Positions 5,508 through 10,495 of a stretch of DNA of 10,495 nucleotides are shown piece after piece. Under the pieces are notes generated by a model. It did no database searches. It worked only from the letters and a program-made list of their open reading frames with translations, and had not been told where the DNA came from. Every line of letters begins with the position of its first letter. Positions within the stretch are counted from its first letter, which is position 1. The stretch comes from Microcaldota archaeon (GTDB lineage Archaea; Micrarchaeota; Micrarchaeia; Anstonellales; Bilamarchaeaceae). Location of the stretch: the NCBI GenBank assembly GCA_026992595.1, contig JALWZW010000054.1:4250-14744 (forward strand). The letters are read 5' to 3'. The translations under genes were made by a program, and so were the position numbers.

Positions 5508-6607
5508 CTCTTTTTCTCCTCTCTTAAATAAACGGTGCGGGTGGGGAACGGAATCTCTATTTTATGCTTGTTGAGCGTTTTATATATCTTATCTGTTGCC
5601 TCTAACTTTTTGCTGAACGCCTCGTTGTAATGACCTACCCAAAATCGCGCCTCAAAGTTAAGCGCATATTCCCCCATCTCCTTAAATATCACATCTGGCT
5701 TTGGCTCTTTCAGCACCCCTTCTATGCTTTGAAGGGTTTTAAGAACTATTTTTTTTACCTTGTCTGGGTCAGCGCCGTAGGCCACCGAAAAGGGCACCAC
5801 CACTCTTAAATCCAGAGTGGGTTGGGTGTAGTTTTTTATTTTTGCCGCGGCCATGTGGTTGTTAGGGATTATAATAATCTCGTTGTCGTATGTTTTTATT
5901 CTTGTACTCCTGAGGGTTATTTCGTGAATAACGCCGCTTTCCCCAGAATCTAACTGCACTTTATCTCCAACCCTAAACGCATGGTCCATTATAAGCGAAA
6001 TGCCTGAGATGATGTTTGAGAGCGTTTCCTTGAGCGCAAAGGAGATTGCCAAACCTGCTATACCTAAACCTGCTAAAAATGGCGCCACATCAACGCCCCA
6101 AACCCCTAAAATAAGGATTATCGCAAATATCCAAACCACTATTTTAGCGGCGCGGTGGAATATAGGCACTATTTCATCATCCATGCTGCTTTCGGTCCTT
6201 TTTGCCAGTTCGCGCAGAATATCGTTAACAATTATATCAATAACTTCTAACACAAAGAATGTGATGATGAGATAGGCGGCAGAGATGATCGCTCTTAGCG
6301 AAAAATCGGTTATTGCCGATGGCTCTAAAAGGGAGATTGCGATATAAAGGCCGCCCAAAATGATGAGGCGGAATACCGGCTTTTCCATCGCCTTCAATAT
6401 CTCATCATCCACGCGCGTTTTGGTTTTTGTTGCGATGCGCGTGGCCGCAAATTTCAATATATAAAGCGCTATGGTGGCAACCACAAATGAAAGGATAACC
6501 ACTATTGCGGAATTGATAAGCGGGTCCCCGCTCATTAAGTATTGCACTGCTTCCTTGCCCAAATAGGGCTCTAACGCTGTTAAGTCAGGAAGTTGAAACT
6601 GCCCCAT
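5504..6607 (-). CDS. mscS: MscS-family mechanosensitive ion channel
   Basis: This membrane channel opens under membrane tension and releases solutes during hypo-osmotic shock. The 367-residue product has hydrophobic segments at about 28-54, 77-95, 102-127 and 151-171, and the pore helix at about 174-207 (FLAGLGIAGLAISFALKET), followed by the beta-domain signature FRVGDKVQLDSGESGVIHEI and TRIKTYDNEIIIIPNN. The cytoplasmic C-terminal domain ends in a Lys/Arg-rich tail. It is larger than E. coli MscS (286 residues), mainly through two extra N-terminal helices. ATG 6607 is preferred to the in-frame TTG at 6616: the TTTAAA box at 6632-6637 is centred 27 nt before 6607, so an RNA beginning there would lack the TTG. 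It is cotranscribed with the glycosylase, overlapping it by 4 nt. Confidence 0.93.
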   Translation of the reverse strand: MGQFQLPDLTALEPYLGKEAVQYLMSGDPLINSAIVVILSFVVATIALYILKFAATRIATKTKTRVDDEILKAMEKPVFRLIILGGLYIAISLLEPSAITDFSLRAIISAAYLIITFFVLEVIDIIVNDILRELAKRTESSMDDEIVPIFHRAAKIVVWIFAIILILGVWGVDVAPFLAGLGIAGLAISFALKETLSNIISGISLIMDHAFRVGDKVQLDSGESGVIHEITLRSTRIKTYDNEIIIIPNNHMAAAKIKNYTQPTLDLRVVVPFSVAYGADPDKVKKIVLKTLQSIEGVLKEPKPDVIFKEMGEYALNFEARFWVGHYNEAFSKKLEATDKIYKTLNKHKIEIPFPTRTVYLREEKKR

Positions 6608-6614
6608 ACTCTTC

Positions 6615-6621
6615 AAAAAAA
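6615..6621 (-). terminator. T7 tract, likely terminator of tRNA-Gln
   Basis: Seven consecutive T residues on the minus strand begin 21 nt past the tRNA 3' end, the sort of oligo-T tract at which archaeal RNA polymerase stops. A 4-bp inverted repeat (CTTC/GAAG) flanks it. It sits between the mscS TATA box and the mscS start codon. Confidence 0.45.
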
Positions 6622-6631
6622 GAAGGAAAGG

Positions 6632-6637
6632 TTTAAA
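6632..6637 (-). promoter_or_regulatory. TATA box of mscS
   Basis: TTTAAA, with further A/T on both flanks, is centred 27 nt before ATG 6607 and begins only 5 nt beyond the tRNA 3' end (6642). It supports a leaderless mscS transcript starting at ATG 6607. Confidence 0.6.
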
Positions 6638-6641
6638 AGAT

Positions 6642-6714
6642 TAGCCCCGACCGGATTCGAACCGGTGTCGCAGGATCCAGAGTCCTGCATCCTGGACCGC
6701 TAGAAGACGGGGCT
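6642..6714 (-). tRNA. tRNA-Gln, anticodon CUG
   Basis: The minus strand folds into a 73-nt cloverleaf. The acceptor AGCCCCG pairs with CGGGGCT over 7 bp, followed by discriminator A73. T8 is present, and the D-loop carries A14, G15 and GG. The anticodon stem CAGGA/TCCTG encloses loop CTCTGGA, in which T33 precedes anticodon CTG. The variable loop is 4 nt (CGAC). The T-arm is ACCGG-TTCGAAT-CCGGT. The A1-U72 pair and A73 fit archaeal tRNA-Gln as I recall it. CCA is not encoded and no intron is present. The first D-stem pair would be T10-T25, so the D-stem has only three pairs, including a G-T. The gene reads CAG codons. It lies just upstream of mscS on the same strand and is divergent from the Lrp-family gene. 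Confidence 0.93.
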
Positions 6715-6733
6715 TTATATCTATGCTGTAGGG

Positions 6734-6748
6734 AAAAACAAAAAAATA
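6734..6748. promoter_or_regulatory. A-rich tract in the divergent tRNA-Gln/Lrp gap
   Basis: The 51-nt gap between the tRNA and the Lrp-family start contains one strongly A/T-rich tract (A-runs with a terminal AATA). It lies roughly 20-34 nt from the tRNA 5' end and 18-32 nt from ATG 6766, where TATA elements are expected in both directions. No TTTAAA hexamer is present, so the assignment rests on position and composition only. Confidence 0.35.
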
Positions 6749-6765
6749 GAGCGCATAATTAATTT

Positions 6766-7233
6766 ATGGATTTGGACGCGTTAGATAGGAAGATTTTGTC
6801 TGAACTTATTAAGGATTGCAGACGCTCTTTTAAGGCGCTTGCTAAGCGTTTAGGCGTCCATCCCAACACTGTGATAAGCAGGGTTAGGCGTTTGGAGCAA
6901 TTGAATATTTTAAAGGGATGCAGCGCGCGTGTGGATTTTGAGCGGTTGGGATATGGCATAAATGCGTGGGTTTCTGTAAAACTAAAAAAATCTAAGTGGA
7001 ACGAGGAAGAGCAGATAAAGGAGCTTATATCTGACTCTCGTATAGAGACCGCTCATCTTATTGCAGGCAGTTATGATATTTTGCTCTTTGTGAGGGCGCG
7101 TAGCAGGGAGGAGTTGGTGGAAGTGTTGCGCAATTTGCAAAAAAGGACCGATATGGTGGTGAGAACTACCACCTTTTTTGTGCTCTCTTCTGTGAAGAAG
7201 GGGCCTTTCAACCCCTTTGCGGAAGAACCTTAA
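6766..7233 (+). CDS. Lrp/AsnC-family transcriptional regulator
   Basis: Proteins of this family bind DNA as dimers or octamers and often sense amino acids or other small metabolites. The 155-residue length is typical. The N-terminal helix-turn-helix shows DLDALDRKILSELIKDCRRS (2-21) and ALAKRLGVHPNTVISRVRRLE (24-44), followed by GCSARVDFERLGY, the usual link into the ligand-binding RAM domain (about 62-140), with the core GSYDILLFVRA at 101-111. ATG 6766 starts the standard MDLDxxDxKIL opening. The target is not visible: autoregulation, the divergent tRNA gene and the phosphatase/trehalase pair 24 nt downstream are candidates. The stop codon overlaps the downstream TATA box. Confidence 0.9.
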   Translation: MDLDALDRKILSELIKDCRRSFKALAKRLGVHPNTVISRVRRLEQLNILKGCSARVDFERLGYGINAWVSVKLKKSKWNEEEQIKELISDSRIETAHLIAGSYDILLFVRARSREELVEVLRNLQKRTDMVVRTTTFFVLSSVKKGPFNPFAEEP

Positions 7234-7235
7234 AA
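7230..7235 (+). promoter_or_regulatory. TATA box of the phosphatase-trehalase unit
   Basis: TTAAAA is centred about 25 nt before ATG 7258 and overlaps the stop codon of the Lrp-family gene (7231-7233). It predicts a leaderless transcript from ATG 7258, favouring this start over the in-frame ATG at 7285. Confidence 0.5.
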
Positions 7236-7257
7236 GGATACTGCTTATTAAATATTA

Positions 7258-7980
7258 ATGCAAAGGTCAAAGGAAGCTTTATTAATGCAGGGTATTGTGT
7301 TAGAGGCAGGAAGGCGGCTTAAGGATGCGTTTTATTCGCAGGTAGGTTATGATGTGAAACCTGACCGTACCTTGGTAACTGCGCTTGATGTTGAGATAGA
7401 GGATTTTGTAAAGCGCGCTGTTTTAGAATGGTTCCCTGATGATGGGTTTATAGGTGAGGAGAGCGAGGGAGTGGAAGGGAAGAGCGGGAGGGTGTGGGTT
7501 TTGGACCCTTTAGATGGCACCACCAACTTCATAATGCACCTTCCTTTTTTTGCGGTCTCTTTGGCTTTAAAGGAAAAGGGCAAAACAAAATGCGCCTTTG
7601 TTTATAATCCTGTTCTTAACGAACTTTTCTGGGCAGAAAAAGGGCGCTCTTTTCTTTGGGATAAGGAGATAAGGGCAGGCGAAGGGCTGAAGTTTGCGGG
7701 TATCTGTTATACAAATATAACGCCTTGTTTGGGCTATTTGAAGAGGTTGGGAGAGCGGGGAATTAGGGTGAGGAAGTTTGGCGCTGCTTCTCTGGAATTG
7801 TGCTATGTTGGATGGGGGCGGCTGGACGCTTTTGTAGGTTTTAATTTAAAGCCCGGCGATTTTGAGGCGGCTGCCTATATCCTAAAAAGCGCTGGGGGGT
7901 TGGTGGAGGAAGAGGATGGGCTGTTGATAGCCGCCAACACTCCCAAAACTTTAGAGGAAATAAGGGCATTGCTGAGGTGA
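7258..7980 (+). CDS. Inositol monophosphatase/FBPase-family phosphatase
   Basis: This Mg-dependent, Li-sensitive phosphatase superfamily has archaeal members that dephosphorylate inositol 1-phosphate and often fructose 1,6-bisphosphate as well. The 240-residue product is slightly short for the family. Metal ligands are visible: E67 in GEES (66-69), D83 and D86 in LDPLDGTTN (82-90), and D201 in KPGDFEAAAYILKSAGG (198-214). In most members the last motif reads WD; here it is GD, so a normally conserved tryptophan is glycine while the aspartate ligand is kept. The substrate cannot be told from sequence. The GAGGTGA at its very end serves as ribosome binding site for the trehalase gene, so the two genes are coupled, which suggests a role in sugar phosphate or gluconeogenic flow. 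Confidence 0.88.
   Translation: MQRSKEALLMQGIVLEAGRRLKDAFYSQVGYDVKPDRTLVTALDVEIEDFVKRAVLEWFPDDGFIGEESEGVEGKSGRVWVLDPLDGTTNFIMHLPFFAVSLALKEKGKTKCAFVYNPVLNELFWAEKGRSFLWDKEIRAGEGLKFAGICYTNITPCLGYLKRLGERGIRVRKFGAASLELCYVGWGRLDAFVGFNLKPGDFEAAAYILKSAGGLVEEEDGLLIAANTPKTLEEIRALLR
7974..7980 (+). promoter_or_regulatory. Shine-Dalgarno site selecting a TTG start for the trehalase
   Basis: GAGGTGA covers the last codons and the stop codon of the phosphatase gene and lies 4 nt before TTG 7985. It is the strongest ribosome binding site in this half of the window and supports TTG 7985 as the start; the first in-frame ATG comes only at 8021. The overlap also implies translational coupling. Confidence 0.65.
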
Positions 7981-7984
7981 GTGG

Positions 7985-9133
7985 TTGAAATACAGCGCCT
8001 GCTTAGAATATATAGAAAAGATGTGGGAAGAATTAACATTTTTCCTCCCTGAGGATAAGGGTATTCATATTGGCCTTCCCAACCCTTTTGTAGCACCCAG
8101 CAAAGAGATTTTTGCTTATGATCAATTTTATTGGGATAGTTATTTCATTATAGTGGGGTTGGTGCGCAGCGGCAAGTTGGACTTGGCGCGCGGGATGGTT
8201 GAAAACCTTGCCTATCTCTTTAACCGCTTTGGCATCATCCCCTCTCGCAACAGGTACTATAATTTGGGTATCTCTCAACCCCCCTTTTTTACTTCTATGG
8301 TTGAGGAGGTCTATTCAGTGAAAAAAGATAAGGAGTGGCTTAAGAGGATGGCGGAAGTGGCTGAGGGCGAATTGGAAGGTTATTGGTGCAATGAGGAGAA
8401 AGCAGAAAAGCATCTTGTCTATAAAGGGCTTTCCCGTTACTGCGACCATCACATAACCCACCAAACTGCAGAGCACGAGTCGGGATGGGACATGACTTCG
8501 CGCTTTTATGGAAAATGTTTAGATTACTTGCCCGTGGATCTTAATTCTTGCTTGTATAAATATGAAACCGACCTTTCAAACTTTTATGAGATTTTGGGTG
8601 ATGAGGAAAAATCCTCTTTTTACGCTGAAAGGGCGGAAAAGAGGAAGGTTGCGATGAATGAACTGTTTTGGAGCGAAAGTTCTAAGTTTTTCTTTGATTT
8701 TAATTATAAAGAGGAGCGGCAAAGCGATTTCCATTCTTTGGCCGGTTTTTACCCTCTTTGGGCAGGATGGGCGAGCAAGGAGCAGGCAGAGGGAGCGCGG
8801 GAGATGCTTCACATGTTTGAAACTGGGTGTGGGTTGGCTAATACTCAGAGGGTGCAGGACGGTTGGCAGTGGGATTGGCCCAACGGCTGGCCCAACCAAC
8901 ATTGGATTGTGGTAATGGGGCTGAAGCGCTATGGCTTTAAAAAGGATGCAAAGCGCATTGCGGAAAAATGGTTGGATTTGAACGCAAAGGTTTTTGAGGA
9001 AACAGGCAAACTGTGGGAGCGCTATGATGTGGTTAATTGCGGTTTGGCGCAAAGTGAGAGATACGAATTGCAGAGCGGCTTTGGCTGGACCAATGCAATC
9101 TTTGTAGCGCTTTATAAGGAGTTTTTTGAATAG
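7985..9133 (+). CDS. GH37-type trehalase, short cytosolic form
   Basis: Trehalase hydrolyses trehalose to two glucose molecules. The 382-residue product carries the family's signatures in order: YDQFYWDSYF (45-54), matching the first trehalase signature; SRNRYY (87-92) and SQPPF (97-101); ESGWDM (165-170), where D169 aligns with the catalytic acid; QWDWPNGWP (295-303), the second signature; and WERYD (344-348), where E345 aligns with the catalytic base. FGWTN (366-370) closes the barrel. It is much shorter than E. coli TreA (about 565 residues), and no signal peptide is visible, so it should act in the cytoplasm. In the stretch before FGWTN, where I recall GEYPLQDGFGW in TreA, the glutamate position appears to be R359. 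The start is TTG, backed by a strong ribosome binding site. A related alpha,alpha-glycosidase activity cannot be excluded. Confidence 0.88.
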   Translation: MKYSACLEYIEKMWEELTFFLPEDKGIHIGLPNPFVAPSKEIFAYDQFYWDSYFIIVGLVRSGKLDLARGMVENLAYLFNRFGIIPSRNRYYNLGISQPPFFTSMVEEVYSVKKDKEWLKRMAEVAEGELEGYWCNEEKAEKHLVYKGLSRYCDHHITHQTAEHESGWDMTSRFYGKCLDYLPVDLNSCLYKYETDLSNFYEILGDEEKSSFYAERAEKRKVAMNELFWSESSKFFFDFNYKEERQSDFHSLAGFYPLWAGWASKEQAEGAREMLHMFETGCGLANTQRVQDGWQWDWPNGWPNQHWIVVMGLKRYGFKKDAKRIAEKWLDLNAKVFEETGKLWERYDVVNCGLAQSERYELQSGFGWTNAIFVALYKEFFE

Positions 9134-9163
9134 TGCGTTTTAGAGCGGCGAGGAAAATTTAGC

Positions 9164-9185
9164 AAAAAGTTAAAAAAGAAAAAAA
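9164..9185 (-). terminator. Clustered oligo-T terminator of the downstream-converging gene
   Basis: On the minus strand, just past the stop codon at 9193, come T7 (9185-9179), T6 (9177-9172) and T5 (9168-9164) with single-base or short interruptions and no stem. Such serial T tracts are typical archaeal terminators. In the trehalase direction only T6 (9122-9127, inside the gene) and T4 (9138-9141) are present. Confidence 0.6.
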
Positions 9186-9192
9186 GGTTAAG

Positions 9193-10128
9193 TTATTCCT
9201 CTATCTCGCCTACCACATTACCTGCGTCATCAAACTCTACTACCACTTCTTTGTCAAAGAGGGGCATAGGCACTATTCCCAATATCTTGCCCGGCTTCAC
9301 CACTCTCACTCTATATCTAACTTCCCCTCCCTTTTCCACTACTTCCACTCTCTGGTCTTTCACTATATACCCTCTTCTTTTCGCTTCTTCCAACACTTTA
9401 TCCTCTTTTTTAACTTCCTCTAGTTCTTCTCCTCCTACTGGCTGTAAGGGTTGCGGTTTAGGTTTAGGTTTTGCCCCCACCGGCACCACTTCTACCGGCT
9501 TTGCCTCCTCTGGCTTAAAGCCCGGTTCTGTGGGCTGAACTTCTGTACCCTTTACCAAATCTACCACTGTGTTGCTTTCTAAATCAATTACTGAGAGGGG
9601 GAAGCCCACTGCCGCGATGTATGCTTTACCCCGGGCTAACTTAAGCACCTCTCCGAGAGAGATTGCGTTTACCACCCCTTGCTCATCTACACTAAAGCCC
9701 ACTGCAACCACCGGCTTTCCGTTGGCCAACACCTTTACTAAAACCGTTTCTTCTCTTACTGGCGGTGAGGTGGGCACTTCTTCCTTTCTTTCTTCAGGGT
9801 GCATTATTCTTACTTTGGTTTCCATTGGCGTGCCTTCCACCTCTGCTTTTATCTCGCTTCCATCTGCCAATAATATAAGCGCCACTGCTTGATAGTGTCC
9901 TCTGAAACACCCCTCTGTGCTTATTACAATTCTTTCTGCCTTTAACCCGTCTCTTTCAAGCGCTCTTTCCACCGCGCTTACTGCGTCCACTTTCCTACAC
10001 TCCATCATCTCTTCCATCATTGGCATTCCTCTTGCTCTTTCTTCTCTTTCTTCTATTCTTTCCTCATGCGCAAAAACCAGCGGCATTGCCAAAAGCGCAA
10101 ACGCAACCACCACAAAGACCCATCTCAT
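9193..10128 (-). CDS. Exported two-domain protein with Pro/Lys linker, function unknown
   Basis: The 311-residue product has a clear signal peptide (1-20, ending LVFA before HEER), then a Glu/Arg/Met-rich segment (21-44). A compact domain (about 45-110) shows helix AVSAVERALERDGL followed by strands; it looks PepSY-like, though this is uncertain. A middle beta-rich region (125-195) follows, then a linker with Pro-Lys repeats (about 197-230, PKPKPQP). The C-terminal domain (about 242-309) has a helix, a strand pair and VKPGKILGIVPMPL, then VVVEFDDAGNVV, resembling the GKxxGIxPxxxxVxxxxDxxG pattern of archaeal exported PepSY-like proteins as I recall. C44 and C74 could pair. It is probably a cell-surface protein. 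A GAGGTGG site lies 4 nt before the ATG, so this gene has a leader, unlike many of its neighbours. Confidence 0.78.
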   Translation of the reverse strand: MRWVFVVVAFALLAMPLVFAHEERIEEREERARGMPMMEEMMECRKVDAVSAVERALERDGLKAERIVISTEGCFRGHYQAVALILLADGSEIKAEVEGTPMETKVRIMHPEERKEEVPTSPPVREETVLVKVLANGKPVVAVGFSVDEQGVVNAISLGEVLKLARGKAYIAAVGFPLSVIDLESNTVVDLVKGTEVQPTEPGFKPEEAKPVEVVPVGAKPKPKPQPLQPVGGEELEEVKKEDKVLEEAKRRGYIVKDQRVEVVEKGGEVRYRVRVVKPGKILGIVPMPLFDKEVVVEFDDAGNVVGEIEE

Positions 10129-10132
10129 AAAA

Positions 10133-10180
10133 CCACCTCTATTTTATTCCTTATTATCTTTTTTAAGTTTTGGTTTATCT
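10133..10180 (-). promoter_or_regulatory. Ribosome binding site and AT-rich promoter of the exported-protein gene
   Basis: On the minus strand GAGGTGG (10139-10133) lies 4 nt before ATG 10128. Upstream are two TATA-like elements: CTTAAAAAAG (10167-10158), which would give a leader of only about 9 nt, and GATAAACC (about 10179-10172), which would give about 20 nt and keep the whole ribosome binding site in the mRNA. I cannot choose between them. Confidence 0.45.
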
Positions 10181-10204
10181 TTGCTTAACCTCCTTAACAA
10201 AAGA

Positions 10205-10212
10205 TTTTTAAA
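10205..10212 (+). promoter_or_regulatory. TATA box of the right-end gene
   Basis: TTTTTAAA, preceded by purine-rich AAAAGA (a BRE-like context), is centred about 25 nt before ATG 10234, predicting a leaderless transcript. It belongs to the 105-nt divergent gap (10129-10233), which holds back-to-back promoters and nothing else I can identify. Confidence 0.6.
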
Positions 10213-10233
10213 CCTCCCTCGCTTCTATTCTAC

Positions 10234-10495
10234 ATGCGGTTTACCGCTTTTATTCTATTCATTCTTTTCCTCTCCTCCCTTTACTTTCCTGCTTCCCTCC
10301 CTTCTGATGTTTCTGAAGATATGGTTGCAGGAGTGTCTAGAGAGAAGTTTGAGGAGCAAATGAGATTGAGGAGAGAGTATTTGGAGAGGAAGCTTAGGGA
10401 TTGCACCTTGTGCAAGGAGCTAAAGAATGCTCCTTACTCTTCCATCAGGTTAGGTTTTGATAGCATCACCAACACCTATAAGGGATGGGTTACTT
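10234..10495 (+). CDS. N-terminal part of an exported protein with a CxxC motif
   Basis: From ATG 10234 the frame is open for 87 codons to the window edge. It starts MRFTAFILFILFLSSLYFPA, a signal peptide, with likely cleavage near residue 20, then SLPSDVSEDMVAGVSRE. A strongly charged helix follows (about 36-52, EKFEEQMRLRREYLERKL). DCTLC gives C54 and C57 in a CxxC spacing, which might bind metal or be redox active, but the surrounding sequence does not resemble a thioredoxin active site that I recognise. The end is missing, so length and family remain unknown. The TATA box at the right distance supports both the gene and its start. Confidence 0.65.
   Translation, partial: MRFTAFILFILFLSSLYFPASLPSDVSEDMVAGVSREKFEEQMRLRREYLERKLRDCTLCKELKNAPYSSIRLGFDSITNTYKGWVT

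Noticed and set aside
6608..6616. TTG start three codons upstream for mscS
   Set aside because: The TATA box is centred only about 18 nt from it, so the mRNA would begin after this codon.
8576..9052. 158-residue minus-strand open frame
   Set aside because: It is antisense to the trehalase, overlapping its conserved motifs, with no supporting start signal or family match.
9455..9475. Telomere-like GGTTTA repeats
   Set aside because: They are two or three imperfect copies encoding the Pro-Lys linker of the exported protein.
9917..10363. 148-residue plus-strand Ser/Leu-rich open frame
   Set aside because: It crosses the signal peptide of the minus-strand gene and both promoters, and reads the right-end gene in the wrong frame.
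1..10495. CRISPR array, insertion sequence or integrated element
   Set aside because: No regularly spaced repeats, terminal inverted repeats, transposase or integrase motifs were seen, and the tRNA 3' end is not followed by an integrase gene.

Overview
The window reads as a compact archaeal chromosome segment. Directly visible signs are: an archaeal-type UMP kinase; RNA polymerase subunit K (RpoK); a NurA nuclease; a dCTP deaminase-family protein; a tRNA gene without an encoded CCA end; short gene-to-gene spacing with several overlaps; and, upstream of most transcription units, a TTTAAA-type TATA box centred about 24-28 nt before the start codon, which places the transcription start almost on the ATG (leaderless mRNAs). 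The small genes and reduced style would suit a DPANN-type lineage such as Micrarchaeota or Diapherotrites, but nothing here fixes the lineage.

Left part (1-4005): a truncated minus-strand gene (perhaps translin-like) and a plus-strand operon diverge from one palindromic TATA box. The operon is UMP kinase, then a protein joining a HEAT-like region to an RPA-like OB fold, then rpoK. It converges on, and overlaps by 29 nt, a minus-strand pair made of a dCTP deaminase-family gene and a small exported, sequon-rich protein. The deaminase diverges from nurA across only 34 nt. The common theme is pyrimidine nucleotide supply, ssDNA handling and transcription.

Middle part (3997-6714, all minus strand): a tRNA-Gln(CUG) gene; an MscS-type mechanosensitive channel; a MagIII/COG2231-type DNA glycosylase whose start overlaps the channel's stop by 4 nt; and a cysteine-rich putative lipoprotein whose promoter lies in the 3' end of the glycosylase gene. 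The lipoprotein gene ends 9 nt inside nurA.

Right part (6766-10495): an Lrp/AsnC regulator diverges from the tRNA. It is followed by an inositol-monophosphatase/FBPase-family phosphatase and a short GH37-type trehalase, the last two apparently translationally coupled. A trehalose-use unit near a feast/famine regulator is a reasonable inference. The window ends with two divergent genes for exported proteins: a complete two-domain protein with a proline-rich linker, and a truncated one carrying a CxxC motif.

No insertion sequence, CRISPR array, rRNA gene or clear frameshifted pseudogene was seen. No stretch over 300 bases lacks a gene; the longest intergenic gap is about 105 nt (10129-10233).
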